Assembly (NCBI RefSeq): GCF_014861485.1
Contig: NZ_JACZHT010000002.1
Span: forward strand, 1-64,000
DNA: 64,000 nt
DNA from: Phaeovibrio sulfidiphilus
Lineage (GTDB): Bacteria > Pseudomonadota > Alphaproteobacteria > Rhodospirillales > Rhodospirillaceae
Direction of reading: 5' to 3'
Position 1 is the first letter of the stretch. Each line of letters begins with the position of its first letter. The notes under the pieces are model-generated. The model searched no databases and was not told where the DNA came from. It saw only the letters and a list, made by a program, of their open reading frames with translations. The position numbers and the translations under genes were made by a program. Below, piece after piece: positions 1 to 10,951 of this stretch.

Positions 1-3000
1 CGCCGGAGACAGGGTGACCGGGTCAGCCGCGGCCACCTGGATGCGGGCCTCATTCAGCACGCCGTCCGAGCCCGGGGTGAGCTGGGACAGGGTGCTCAGC
101 AGTGTGCGCGACAGGCGGGGAGCGCCCTGGCGCAGGACACCGGCCACGTTGGCGTGGGCGTCGCCCGAGAGCTCGTCCAGAAGGCCGAAGGCCCGGTCCC
201 GCTGGGCATTGATGAGGGCATCTTGCACAGCCCCGGGGCCCATGCTGGCGATGGCGCGCCCGGTGGAGATCTGGTTGCGCGTGGCCCCGTCCCACGGAGA
301 GGGCGGGGTGGGTTTGGGCGACGGACCCGGCCCAGGACCAGGCCCAGGACCCGGTTTGGGATCCGGCTTGGGATCCGGATCGGGTGTCGGCCTGGGATCC
401 GGATCCGGGGGCGGTGCGGGGGACGGACCGGGGTCCGGACCCTTGAATTTGGGGAACAGCGCGATCCCCTTGGCTTCCACGTCATCGGCCACAGGCTTGT
501 CATCCGCATCCACACGGATTTGCGTAATCGCGAGAAACGGGAGATCTGCCGAGGGACTGAGGCGAAACGTGTTTACAACCTTGTTCGTCGCCCCCTCGAC
601 CTTCAGAACGAGGTAGATCTTGTCCGTGGACCAGCCGGTCCCCCCCGCACTTCGCACGGTCAGGGTCGATCCGCTCGCGAGTGTCACATCGCCGCTGGCC
701 ACCCGAAGCGTGTCGGCGCGATCGGGGTTTACACGCACCGCAAGGGTGAAGGCCTTTCCATCGGTCTCGAGGGCATTCACCTTCATATCGCCCACGGTTC
801 TTTCCCCGCCCGGCGCCAGGGTTACACCGGCGTTCGCGATCTTCAGTGTACCGGCATACTCGAACGCGCCACCAAGGACACCTTTTTCCAGCAGAAAAGG
901 ACCCGTTGCCGCGTGGTTCCCGGTGAGGAAAAGGCTGCCGTCGCCCGTTTTGCGGACTGTGCCGATGCCGGACAGCGTGCCCGTATCTCCGCCGTAGGCG
1001 ACCTCTCCCGACCGGATATGGTTGTTTTTGGGCACGTCGAAGACAAAGGTTCCGGCATTCCGGATCTCGCCGGAGATCGACCGCCCCGCAAATGTCATGG
1101 TTGCGCCGGTGTCCACGTCGTAGCCTTTTTCAAACGCGAGGTTCACGTTAAACACGGCATCGGTTCCGTCCCCGGTGACCTTGAGGGCCCGGGTGTATCC
1201 GGCGGCGGCGTCAGCAAGAGTGGTTTCCGTGTCCCGGGCCGAAAGGATCGTGCCCAGGGAAATGTCGCTCTCGCAATTGAAGGTTATGGGCTGGCCGCCG
1301 CGCACCTCCATGCCCGCAACCACAATGCCCCCCTTGTTCACCTTGACCTTGCCTGAAGAGGTGAACAGGGCGGCGTCGCCGGGCAGGAACGATTGTGTGG
1401 TCGATCCGCCTGCTGTCCAGACTTTGTCAACCGTACCCCACTTGTCGCCATCGGCGCCGCTCCATGTGGCGACTGCGTTCGTGCCGGATTTGACGGTGAC
1501 CTTGCGCGGATCGGCGGCGTTCATCTCCAGGACGTCGCCGAGACGGGTTCCGCCGGTTACGGCTTCCCCCCGATAGGTGAGCGAGGCTTTCGAGGCCAGG
1601 TTCACCGGGCCGTCCTTGTCCTCAAGGCTGAACAGTGTCCAGGTCTTCGGCGCAGTGACGGTATCAAAGTGGAGAAGGTCGATGCTGAAGGGGTTGCCCG
1701 AACCCGGCAGCGTCACCAGTTTCGCCTTCATTTCCAGCATGGGTGTGTTCGGGTCGGCTGCGTGTCGGGACAGGTCGAACGACAAAACGGCGCCGTCATG
1801 GATAGAAATCCCGCCGCCGAGGGAGCCGTCTGCGTTTGCAAGGGTTATCTTCTGGCCGGTGTCGCTGACTTTCAACGTCGCGTAGATCTCGAAGCCGGAT
1901 TGATCTCCCTGGAGAGCAAGAGTCGTGCCCGCCGAGGCCAGGTTCAGTAGGCCACTCATATGGGTAAAATTGATCGAGCCGCTATTTTCCGCCGTGAACC
2001 GGTTGTTCCCGTGGAGGCTCCAGACGCCCGCTCCGCTTTTCTCAAGATGGATGTTTCCCCCGTTCGCGTGCCCTCCCATGGGGTCGTGCATCTCGACCGA
2101 GCCGTAGTCAGCGTTGATCTTCAACCAGGTCTGCGGGTTGCTGATACTGCTCAGGGGCTCAAGGAAGACCGAGTTCGGTTGTCCGTTCGCCTTGTTCCCT
2201 TGAAATGTAATGGTTTTTCCCGGATGGGGATTAAGCGTGACGCCGCGGTTCCGACCGATATAGATCGCCCCGCCCTTACCGGTCGCGGAGTTGTCCGTAA
2301 AATCGGTGCTTCCCCGGAATTCCATGTCGCCGCCCGCGTTGTAAATGGCTCCACCATCTCCGGCTGTCGCGGTGTTCCCTTTGAACTCGGTGTAGGTGTT
2401 GCTCCCGAATTTGACGGCGGTGAGGTTGTTGCCGCCGTCGTTGGCAATCGCCCCTCCGGTCGGAGCGGAGTTCCTGTGAAACAGCGTGAAAATGGTTTTA
2501 TCGGAGGTGGCGGCCGGCGTATAGGGCGTGCCGAATTGAGTGGTTGCACCATATTGTGCACAGTTGTACAGGGCGCCTCCTGCCGTGCTGGCCTTGTTCT
2601 CTGTAAATGTCACGGTGCCGAGGATTTTCATATCCCCGTTATGAATGTTGGCAATTGCTCCGCCATAGCCCTTGCCCCCGGTTCCTGTACCCACGGCACT
2701 GTTCCCGGTAAAGGTACCGCCTCCCTCCAGTCTAAGGAGGGCGGTACTCATAGTCGATCCCGACCCTTTGTTGTAAATGGCGCCGCCATAAGCCTCACCG
2801 CCGACGGCTTCGGCTTTGTTCTCACTGAAAAGGAGATGCCTTTTAGCAAGAAAATCAGGCTGCAAATTGGACATGTCGCTGATGTTGGCAATGGCGCCCC
2901 CTCGCGCCAGGGCCTCCGTGGCCTTTCCCGGTTCACCTGTGACACTCACGGTGTTGCGTTCAAAGGATGCGTATCCCCACAATTCAAGGCGCCCCCCCTG

Positions 3001-3654
3001 ATGATTCATCAAGGCACCGCCCGAGGCCGATGGGTTTGCCGCGCCCGCCGTGCTGCGGGCCGCGTTGTCTGCAAACGCTACGGGTGATCTCATAAACAGC
3101 TTGCCGCTTGAATAGATCGCCCCGCCCATCGCCTTGGCTTGGGTGGTTTCGTTGTCCGTGTACTCGTAAAGCCCGTTCGCCTCCCTGGAGAACCGCAGAG
3201 TGCCGGTATTGCTGATTGCGCCCCCCGGGGCCTGAGCCCTGTTCCCCGACACCGTAATGGTCTTCTCTGCCATTACTTTCAAAATACCGAGGTCTGACGG
3301 GGTGACGACGAGGCGTTGATCGGCGGTCCCTGCCGTGGCTGCAAGCGTGAGCGTCTCATCAAAGTGCAGTTGTGAATTGGTCCCGGTGAACCGGATGTCT
3401 TTCAGGGCCACTGTGGGCATCCCCGCCGCTGAAGCCGCGGATTTTACGTCGCTCCACGTTGCGGATTCATTCTCAGCAAGTGTGCAGGTTGCTCCATCAC
3501 AGGTCACAGCCCCTGCCTGGTTCACGCCGAGGGCCGTTAACGCCAGGGCGAGAGCGACACTTGCGACGGGGCGAGAAGAGAGGCGGAGTAATTGTCCGGC
3601 AGAAACAGTTTTCCCGGTCAGGGAGGGCGAACGGGCGTCGCGTATTACAGTCAT
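1..3654 (-). CDS. Autotransporter with Pmp-like GGAI/FxxN repeats (3' end outside window)
   Basis: The frame is open from ATG at 3654 (GGAG about 9 bases upstream) to the window edge, 1218 codons with no stop. The C-terminal part lies outside. Residues 1-49 are a long signal peptide (basic N-region, Ala/Leu core, AGA cleavage site). Residues about 140-460 hold around ten GGAI/GGAL motifs alternating with FxxN motifs (FTGNSA, FTENKA, FHRNSA, FTDNSA), the signature of chlamydial polymorphic outer-membrane repeats, which form a beta-helix. A PATR-like stretch (LAPGG, LASGSTL) follows. Then come a Pro/Asp/Lys/Gly-rich linker at about 1070-1115 (DNA 296-440, short tandem repeats) and the start of the translocator (LLDELSGDAHANVAGVLRQ). 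Type V secretion to the cell surface is inferred; the ligand is unknown. It has lower G+C than its neighbours and is flanked by an AT-rich island, which fits an acquired or fast-evolving surface gene. Confidence 0.85.
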   Translation of the reverse strand, partial: MTVIRDARSPSLTGKTVSAGQLLRLSSRPVASVALALALTALGVNQAGAVTCDGATCTLAENESATWSDVKSAASAAGMPTVALKDIRFTGTNSQLHFDETLTLAATAGTADQRLVVTPSDLGILKVMAEKTITVSGNRAQAPGGAISNTGTLRFSREANGLYEYTDNETTQAKAMGGAIYSSGKLFMRSPVAFADNAARSTAGAANPSASGGALMNHQGGRLELWGYASFERNTVSVTGEPGKATEALARGGAIANISDMSNLQPDFLAKRHLLFSENKAEAVGGEAYGGAIYNKGSGSTMSTALLRLEGGGTFTGNSAVGTGTGGKGYGGAIANIHNGDMKILGTVTFTENKASTAGGALYNCAQYGATTQFGTPYTPAATSDKTIFTLFHRNSAPTGGAIANDGGNNLTAVKFGSNTYTEFKGNTATAGDGGAIYNAGGDMEFRGSTDFTDNSATGKGGAIYIGRNRGVTLNPHPGKTITFQGNKANGQPNSVFLEPLSSISNPQTWLKINADYGSVEMHDPMGGHANGGNIHLEKSGAGVWSLHGNNRFTAENSGSINFTHMSGLLNLASAGTTLALQGDQSGFEIYATLKVSDTGQKITLANADGSLGGGISIHDGAVLSFDLSRHAADPNTPMLEMKAKLVTLPGSGNPFSIDLLHFDTVTAPKTWTLFSLEDKDGPVNLASKASLTYRGEAVTGGTRLGDVLEMNAADPRKVTVKSGTNAVATWSGADGDKWGTVDKVWTAGGSTTQSFLPGDAALFTSSGKVKVNKGGIVVAGMEVRGGQPITFNCESDISLGTILSARDTETTLADAAAGYTRALKVTGDGTDAVFNVNLAFEKGYDVDTGATMTFAGRSISGEIRNAGTFVFDVPKNNHIRSGEVAYGGDTGTLSGIGTVRKTGDGSLFLTGNHAATGPFLLEKGVLGGAFEYAGTLKIANAGVTLAPGGERTVGDMKVNALETDGKAFTLAVRVNPDRADTLRVASGDVTLASGSTLTVRSAGGTGWSTDKIYLVLKVEGATNKVVNTFRLSPSADLPFLAITQIRVDADDKPVADDVEAKGIALFPKFKGPDPGPSPAPPPDPDPRPTPDPDPKPDPKPGPGPGPGPGPSPKPTPPSPWDGATRNQISTGRAIASMGPGAVQDALINAQRDRAFGLLDELSGDAHANVAGVLRQGAPRLSRTLLSTLSQLTPGSDGVLNEARIQVAAADPVTLSPA

Positions 3655-4651
3655 GAGCGGGTCTCCGTCGTAAAAACGCAAAGAACAGGTGGGTGCACGG
3701 CTGTATAGCCAGTGCACACCGCAGGGCGTGGACCTCGCGTCGTTGAAGTATGGGGCTTCATCTGGCGATCGGGCTTTACTTAAGGGTCGTTGGCACACAA
3801 CCCACGGCAACCCCTACGCTTATGATCGACAAAATAAAAGTTAATTTCATGATTTTAGCAAAAATTATCTTGTAAATGCGATCCAATGCTGTGGATTTTA
3901 TGCGTGAAATTAAACAACAACTCATCTGTGTTGTACTATTACGTGGAATCGTGGTTATAATACTTATGGTTGAGCGTGGGGGTGTGAGATGATTTGTGCT
4001 TCGGGTGTTTTGGTGCATGCATAGTTTAGTGCGCTGTATTTTTTAGGCTTTTTTCGTATGTCGCATATAAAACAATGTGTTGCGGTGTAACTCGCGATGA
4101 TTGTATGTGGCGCGTGTACAATATTGTTTTTTCGGCGAAGTAAAAAACAACACCGCTGCAATGTTTAATGTTGCTGCCGGAGTTGTACCACCACGCATCG
4201 GATGCAAATTGGTAGAAAGTGGACGCGGGAACTGCCCTGTGTGCGCCCTCCGTCCCGATTCGGTCGCGTGCCGGGGTTTGCCCTCCGTCGGCGCTCCGGG
4301 AGAGGTTCAGGCGGCAGGGGAAGCGCGTCTGATGGCGATCGGGCACAAAAAAAGCCCTCCAAGGAGGGCGGGTGCGGTCGGTTCGCTGCGGGGCGGGCCT
4401 GTGTGCGGCAGCCGGTCGGGGCCGGGCGGGAGGGACGCGGAACGGGGCCCGTGGCCCGCGCGGGGTTGGCGCCGGCCGGACGGGCATGGAAGCCGGGTAC
4501 AGACCCGGGCCCGCAAGCGCCGGACCGGTGGGGGCGCCGGACGGGGGTCTGGGGAGGCAAGGGGGAGGCGAGGGGGTGGAGTGGGCCCCTTTTCCGGGGA
4601 GGCAGGGGCGCCTCTCCCGGTCTTTCCCGGATTGACCGGCCTGTTTGGGGT
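3655..4651. other. Intergenic region with AT-rich island
   Basis: This stretch of about 1 kb separates the autotransporter from kdsA. From about 3770 to 4240 it is strikingly AT-rich (line 3841-3900 is only about one quarter to one third G+C) in an otherwise very G+C-rich region. It presumably contains the autotransporter promoter. No convincing gene is seen; a 24-codon ORF (minus, about 3776-3850) reads like a truncated lipoprotein leader but has no ribosome site. From about 4240 to 4650 the sequence is G+C-rich again and carries the kdsA terminator. Confidence 0.6.
4347..4369 (-). terminator. Rho-independent terminator downstream of kdsA
   Basis: On the minus strand a perfect GCCCTCC-TT-GGAGGGC hairpin is followed by seven T residues. 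It lies about 280 bases past the kdsA stop, so it probably ends the kdsA transcript and insulates it from the autotransporter gene. Confidence 0.8.
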
Positions 4652-5494
4652 TTACAGGCGGATGGGATGGGTCTTTGCCACCGCGTCCAGATCCTTCAGG
4701 ATGCGGATGAGCGCGCTCATGTCGTCCAGGCGGATCATGTTGGCGCCGTCCGAGGGGGCGCTGTCCGGATCCCGGTGGGTCTCGATGAAGACGCCCGCAA
4801 CGCCGGTGGCGACGGCGGCCCGCGCCATCACGGGCGCGAAGCGGCGGTCTCCGCCCGAGGCTCCGCCCAGTCCGCCGGGCTGCTGCACCGCGTGGGTGGC
4901 GTCCACGATGACCGGGCATCCGGTGGCGTTTGCCATGATGGGGAACGAGCGCATGTCCGTGACCAGGGTGTTGTAGCCGAAGCTGCTGCCCCGCTCGGTC
5001 AGGAGGATATTGGCGTTCCCCGAGCCCTCGACCTTGCCCACCGAGTGGGGAATGTCCCAGGGCGCCAGGAACTGGCCCTTCTTGATGTTGACCACACGCC
5101 CGGTTTTTGCCGCTGCCACAAGCAGGTCGGTCTGACGGCACAGGAAGGCGGGGATCTGGAGAATGTCCACGACCTCTCCCACGGGCGCGCACTGGTCGGG
5201 CTCGTGGATGTCGGTCAGGACGGGGCAGCCCACGGTCTCGCGGACCTCCCGGAAGACGGGCAGGGCGGCCTCGAGCCCCATGCCGCGCTTGCCCGACAGG
5301 GACGTGCGGTTGGCCTTGTCGAACGAGGTCTTGAAGACAAACGGGACGTTCTCGCTCCGGCACAGGTCGGCCAGGGCGTGGGCCATGTCCAGGGCGTGCT
5401 CCCGGGATTCCATCTGGCACGGCCCTGCAATCAGGACAAACGGGAGATCGTTTCCGAAGGTGACCGGACCGGCGGTGACGTGACGGGGCTTCAT
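4652..5494 (-). CDS. kdsA: 3-deoxy-8-phosphooctulonate synthase
   Basis: This cytosolic enzyme condenses arabinose 5-phosphate with phosphoenolpyruvate to Kdo-8-phosphate for lipopolysaccharide core synthesis. The 280-residue protein carries the family motifs KTSFDKANRTS, KKGQFLAPWD, GSSFGYNTLVTDMRSFPIM and the late DGANMI. AGPCQMES near the N-terminus has Cys26 where the metal-independent E. coli enzyme has Asn, so this should be a class II (metal-dependent) KdsA; that is inferred from family knowledge. ATG 5494 is chosen because GGGAG sits nine bases upstream; the ATG at 5503 would overlap that site. It lies downstream of pyrG, as in many alphaproteobacteria. The usual next gene, eno, is not present here. 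Confidence 0.95.
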   Translation of the reverse strand: MKPRHVTAGPVTFGNDLPFVLIAGPCQMESREHALDMAHALADLCRSENVPFVFKTSFDKANRTSLSGKRGMGLEAALPVFREVRETVGCPVLTDIHEPDQCAPVGEVVDILQIPAFLCRQTDLLVAAAKTGRVVNIKKGQFLAPWDIPHSVGKVEGSGNANILLTERGSSFGYNTLVTDMRSFPIMANATGCPVIVDATHAVQQPGGLGGASGGDRRFAPVMARAAVATGVAGVFIETHRDPDSAPSDGANMIRLDDMSALIRILKDLDAVAKTHPIRL

Positions 5495-5642
5495 GCAGAC
5501 CATCTCCCGAGGGGTGGAGGGGAACCGGAAACGTTCAGGGCGGGGCGGCCCCGGAACAGAACCGGAGCCCTCCCGGGCCCTGAAGCGGGGTCAGGGGGCA
5601 GCGTGGCGGGGGCGGGGATCCGCGGCCGGACCGGGCCCCGGC

Positions 5643-7286
<1,644 letters not shown>

Positions 7287-7366
7287 TCAGGAATGAAAAA
7301 CGACAGGGGGGCCATGGTCAGGCCGCCGCGGGGGCACGGACTATCTATAGAGCGTTTCCGGTCCGG

Positions 7367-7399
7367 AAAAAAGAGAGGAAGGGGGCAAAAGCCCCCTTC
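7367..7399 (-). terminator. Probable terminator between secG and pyrG
   Basis: The minus strand reads GAAGGGGGC-TTTT-GCCCCCTTC, a perfect nine-pair stem, followed after a few bases by a run of T. The offset T-run makes it slightly non-canonical. It would end or attenuate the secG transcript before pyrG. Confidence 0.65.
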
Positions 7400-7433
7400 G
7401 TGCAGTATGGAACGCTCCTGTGTCACCGGACCC

Positions 7434-7832
7434 TCAGGGTGCGGCCGCCGGTGCCTGGCCCGCGGGCTCGGATTTCGGAGCCCAGGAATCGGCCTCGGGC
7501 TCGCTGTCCGGCGGAGCGGGAAGCGACGGGTCGTGCGTGGGCGCCGGGGCCTCGGCCGCGGGGACCGGGCGGTAGGGGGCGTCATCCAGGATCGGCGACA
7601 GGTCACGGGAGTCCCGCTTGGACAGCAGCGTGAGGCAGAGGCTCAGGATCATGAAGACCGCCGCGAGAATGGCCGTCGAGCGGGTCAGAAGGTTCGCGGG
7701 CGGACGGGTCTGCATGCCGCCGCCGCCGCCGCCGATTCCCAGCGCTCCTCCCTCGGCACGCTGCATCAGGATCAGGCCGATCATAAGTGCAGCGACAATG
7801 ACGTGAATAACCAGAAGGACAGTGATGAGCAT
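7434..7832 (-). CDS. secG: Protein translocase subunit SecG
   Basis: A small inner-membrane subunit of the SecYEG translocon that assists SecA-driven export. The 132-residue protein starts MLITVLLVIHVIVAALMIG (first membrane helix). It has the typical MQRAEGGALGIGGGGGG loop, a second helix (TAILAAVFMILSLCLTLL), and an acidic Pro-rich cytosolic tail (residues about 80-132) common in alphaproteobacterial SecG. The start at 7832 gives the family N-terminus; an open frame upstream would add 27 non-conserved residues. The gene follows tpiA, as in related genomes, but a terminator separates them. Confidence 0.92.
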   Translation of the reverse strand: MLITVLLVIHVIVAALMIGLILMQRAEGGALGIGGGGGGMQTRPPANLLTRSTAILAAVFMILSLCLTLLSKRDSRDLSPILDDAPYRPVPAAEAPAPTHDPSLPAPPDSEPEADSWAPKSEPAGQAPAAAP

Positions 7833-8000
7833 GAGACAGACTTCCCGAGGCCCGCGGGAAACGTTCCCGCCCGAAAGGGGCGGCCGGAAGCGGGCGGATG
7901 TGAGACCGGACAATCAGAAAAGGGGCCTGCGGGGCAGGGAGTATCTGCCGCAGAACCCGACGGGGTCGGTTTTACCCTCTGCAGACAGGCTTGACCAGAG

Positions 8001-8025
8001 AAAAAGCGCACCCTCGGGTGCGCTT
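8001..8025 (-). terminator. Rho-independent terminator after tpiA
   Basis: The minus strand has AAGCGCACC-CGAG-GGTGCGCTT followed by a T-run, lying 48 bases past the tpiA stop. secG therefore probably has its own promoter in 7833-8000. Confidence 0.8.
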
Positions 8026-8072
8026 CCGTGTGGTGTTCCCGCCGGAGCGGGGCCGGGCAGACCGGTGTGGGG

Positions 8073-8831
8073 CTAGACCGCCGAGGCGATGGCCCAGAAA
8101 TCGTCCACTTTCAGGCTGGCGCCGCCCACCAGGGCTCCGTTGACGTTGTCCAGGGCCAGAAGCTCCCGGGCGTTGTCGGGCTTGACCGAGCCACCGTACA
8201 GCAGGCGCACGCCCTCCGCGGCCCCGGTCCCCAGGATCGTGCCCAGGGTCTGGCGCAGGGCGGCGTGGACCTCGGCCACCTCGGCGGTGGTGGGGGTGCG
8301 CCCCGTGCCGATGGCCCAGACGGGCTCGTAGGCGACCACAAGGGTCTCGGCCGTCACGCCCTCGGGCAGGGAGCCGGTGACCTGGTCGGCCACCACACGA
8401 AGGGTCTCGCCCGCATCGCGCTGGGCCTCGGTCTCGCCCACGCAGACAATGACCTTCAGGCCCGCATCCAGGGCGGCCCGGGTCTTGGCGCGCACAAGGG
8501 CGCAGGTCTCGCCGTGGTCGGTGCGGCGCTCCGAGTGGCCCAGGATCACATACTCGCAGCCCACATCCCGCAGCATGGCGGGCGAGATGTCCCCGGTATG
8601 GGCGCCGGAGGAGGCCGTGTGGCAGTCCTGCGCGCCCAGCTTCAGGGCGCAGTCGCGCACCAGCTCGGCGGCGGTGGAGAGCATGGTGAAGGGCGGGCAG
8701 ATCAGCATCTCGAAGCCCAGATCCCTGTCCGAGCGGACACGGGTTGCCAGCTCGGACGCCAGCGAGCGGGTGGAGGCCGTCAGGCCGTTCATTTTCCAGT
8801 TGCCGGCGATCAGGGGGACAGGTCTGGCCAT
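8073..8831 (-). CDS. tpiA: Triosephosphate isomerase
   Basis: Interconverts dihydroxyacetone phosphate and glyceraldehyde 3-phosphate in glycolysis and gluconeogenesis. The 252-residue TIM barrel has the phosphate and catalytic motifs [10 protein letters not shown] (Lys), LGHSERR (catalytic His), [11 protein letters not shown] (catalytic Glu) and [10 protein letters not shown] (phosphate loop). The start ATG 8831 is preceded by AGAGGAAG; the open frame runs further upstream but has no family similarity. Transcribed divergently from gatCAB. Confidence 0.96.
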   Translation of the reverse strand: MARPVPLIAGNWKMNGLTASTRSLASELATRVRSDRDLGFEMLICPPFTMLSTAAELVRDCALKLGAQDCHTASSGAHTGDISPAMLRDVGCEYVILGHSERRTDHGETCALVRAKTRAALDAGLKVIVCVGETEAQRDAGETLRVVADQVTGSLPEGVTAETLVVAYEPVWAIGTGRTPTTAEVAEVHAALRQTLGTILGTGAAEGVRLLYGGSVKPDNARELLALDNVNGALVGGASLKVDDFWAIASAV

Positions 8832-9173
8832 GGTTCTTCCTCTTTGGTCCTCGGTTTCGGGGCAGGGCCCGCGTGGGGGCCCGAGGAGTATAGACGAAAT
8901 TCCCGCAGGGCAACATGTGCAACATGGAAGCGGTAAAAAACTGCGGGCAAGTGGCCCTCTTTGCGGTTCCCGGATACCGGATCCGGGTGGCGCTCCGGGT
9001 TCCCGGATACCCGGAGTCGTGTCCGGTGCCGGGGGCGGTGCCGGTGTGTCCGGGGGCGTGTGGCAATCCTGTGGTTTTTCGGCGCGGCTCACACAAGCGA
9101 TTGCGATGCGCGCTCAAGGGGGCTAAAGAAAGGGGTCTTTTCCCTTTCCTTATCAGCGGAGCGTCTTGACGTC
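8832..9173. other. Divergent promoter region of tpiA and gatCAB
   Basis: These 342 bases lie between the divergent starts of tpiA and gatC and must hold both promoters. A GGTTCCCGGATACC-type segment occurs twice at about 8964-9013. No gene was seen. A possible plus-strand -35/-10 pair (TTGCGA, 16 bases, CTAAAG) precedes gatC, but it is weak. Confidence 0.4.
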
Positions 9174-9461
9174 ATGGCTCTGGACAAAACCACGGTGGCG
9201 AATATCGCTTTCCTTGCACGCATTGATATTCCCGAAGACCGGCAGGAAACGCTGGCCCGGGAGCTTTCCTCCATTCTCACCTGGGTCGAGCAACTGGAGC
9301 AGGTGGACACCCAGGGGGTCGAGCCCATGGCCAGTGTGGCCAACCTGGCCCTGTCCTGGCGCCCGGACGCGGTGACGGACGGAGGCTGCGTTGACGACGT
9401 GCTGTCCAACGCCCCCGAGAAAAACAGCAACTGCTTCGTTGTGCCCCGGATGGTGGAGTAA
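9174..9461 (+). CDS. gatC: Asp/Glu-tRNA amidotransferase subunit C
   Basis: The small GatC subunit stabilises GatA-GatB in the complex that converts Glu-tRNA(Gln) to Gln-tRNA(Gln), and often Asp-tRNA(Asn) to Asn-tRNA(Asn). The 95 residues match the family from start to end: [18 protein letters not shown], a central helix [15 protein letters not shown], and the C-terminal [10 protein letters not shown]. The start is ATG 9174; the upstream open frame has no conservation. First gene of gatCAB; gatA begins five bases after its stop. Presence of the complex implies indirect aminoacylation of at least tRNA-Gln. Confidence 0.95.
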   Translation: MALDKTTVANIAFLARIDIPEDRQETLARELSSILTWVEQLEQVDTQGVEPMASVANLALSWRPDAVTDGGCVDDVLSNAPEKNSNCFVVPRMVE

Positions 9462-9466
9462 ATCCT

Positions 9467-10948
9467 GTGACCGTACTGACTGATCTGACCCTGGTCGAGG
9501 CCCGTGACGGCCTGGCAAAGGGTGACTTTACCGCCGTGGAGCTGACCGAGGCCCACATCCGGGCCATGGAGGCCTCCCGCGCCCTGGGCGCCTACATCAC
9601 CGAGACCCCGGAGCAGGCCCTGGAACAGGCCCGCCAGTCGGACGCCCGTCGCGCGACCGGCACCGTCGGCCTGATGGAAGGCCTGCCGGTGGCCCTGAAG
9701 GATCTGTTCTGCACGAAGGGGGTGCGCACCACCGCGGCCTCCCGGATGCTGGAAAACTTCGTGCCGCCCTATGACAGCACCGTGGGCCGGAACCTGGCCC
9801 GTGCGGGTGCGGTCACGCTGGGCAAGACCAACCTGGACGAATTCGCCATGGGCTCGTCGAACCGGACCTCGTTCTTCGGTCCGGCGGTGAACCCCTGGAA
9901 GCGCACCGGTGACGATGCGGCCCTGGCGCCGGGAGGCTCCTCCGGGGGCTCGGCGGCGGCTGTGGCCGGACGGATTGCCCTGGCCGCCACCGGCACCGAC
10001 ACGGGCGGCTCCATCCGCCAGCCCGCGGCCTTCTGCGGCATCGTGGGCCTGAAGCCCACCTACGGCCGCTGCTCGCGCCGGGGCATCATCGCGTTTGCAA
10101 GCTCCCTCGACCAGGCCGGTCCCATGACCCGCTCGGTGAAGGATGCGGCCCTGATGCTGTCGGCCATGGCCGGGCACGACCCGCTGGATTCCACCAGCGC
10201 TCCGGTGGAGGTTCCCAACTTCGAGAACGCCCTGACCGGGGACATCCGCGGCCTGCGCGTCGGCGTGCCCCGGGAGTACCGGGCCGACGGTCTGGACCCC
10301 GAGGTGAGCGCCCTGTGGGACCGGGGTGTGGAGATGCTCCGGGACGCGGGCGCCGAGGTGGTGGAGGTGTCCCTTCCGCACACGGATCACGCTCTCGCCA
10401 CCTATTACATCCTGTCGTCGGCCGAGGCGTCCTCGAACCTCGCGCGCTATGACGGCGTGCGCTACGGCCTGCGGGTCGAGGGCAAGACCCTGGACGAGAT
10501 GTACAGCCGCACCCGCGGCGCGGGCTTCGGTCCCGAGGTGCAGCGCAGGATCCTGATCGGGACGTACGCCCTGTCCGCCGGCTTCTATGACGCCTACTAC
10601 CTGAAGGCCCAGCGCGTGCGCCGCCTGATCACCCGGGACTTCCTGGAGGCGTTCGGCTCGGTGGATGTGCTGCTGACCCCGACCACCCCCACGCCGGCCT
10701 TCGCCCTCGACGAGGAGCCGACGGATCCCCTGACCCTGTACCTGAATGACGTGTTCACCGTTCCGACCTCCCTCGCCGGTCTTCCGGCCCTGTCCATGCC
10801 TGCGGGCCTGTCGGGGCAGGGGCTGCCGCTGGGACTTCAGCTTGTGGGGCGGCATTTCCAGGAGGAGACCCTCCTGAACGCGGCCCTGGTGCTGGAGCGT
10901 GCCTGCGCCTTCTCCGGCGCACCGATGTTTGCCGGAAAGGAGGTCTGA
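9467..10948 (+). CDS. gatA: Asp/Glu-tRNA amidotransferase subunit A
   Basis: The amidase subunit releases ammonia from glutamine and passes it to GatB. The 493-residue protein begins with GTG and has the amidase-signature catalytic triad: Lys in [11 protein letters not shown], cis-Ser in [14 protein letters not shown] and the nucleophile Ser in [15 protein letters not shown]. Length and motifs are normal. The GTG start lies just after the gatC stop, and gatB follows with a three-base gap, so the three genes should be co-transcribed and translated in stoichiometry. Confidence 0.97.
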   Translation: MTVLTDLTLVEARDGLAKGDFTAVELTEAHIRAMEASRALGAYITETPEQALEQARQSDARRATGTVGLMEGLPVALKDLFCTKGVRTTAASRMLENFVPPYDSTVGRNLARAGAVTLGKTNLDEFAMGSSNRTSFFGPAVNPWKRTGDDAALAPGGSSGGSAAAVAGRIALAATGTDTGGSIRQPAAFCGIVGLKPTYGRCSRRGIIAFASSLDQAGPMTRSVKDAALMLSAMAGHDPLDSTSAPVEVPNFENALTGDIRGLRVGVPREYRADGLDPEVSALWDRGVEMLRDAGAEVVEVSLPHTDHALATYYILSSAEASSNLARYDGVRYGLRVEGKTLDEMYSRTRGAGFGPEVQRRILIGTYALSAGFYDAYYLKAQRVRRLITRDFLEAFGSVDVLLTPTTPTPAFALDEEPTDPLTLYLNDVFTVPTSLAGLPALSMPAGLSGQGLPLGLQLVGRHFQEETLLNAALVLERACAFSGAPMFAGKEV

Positions 10949-10951
10949 GCC

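Noticed and set aside
3776-3850. 24-codon lipoprotein-like ORF (MKLTFILSIISVGVAVGC...) in the AT-rich island
   Set aside because: It has a lipobox-like VAVGC but only six residues after it and no ribosome site; probably chance in AT-rich DNA.
4026-5420. 464-codon minus-strand frame overlapping kdsA and the AT-rich island
   Set aside because: It overlaps kdsA in another frame, is Pro/Arg-rich and runs through the kdsA terminator.
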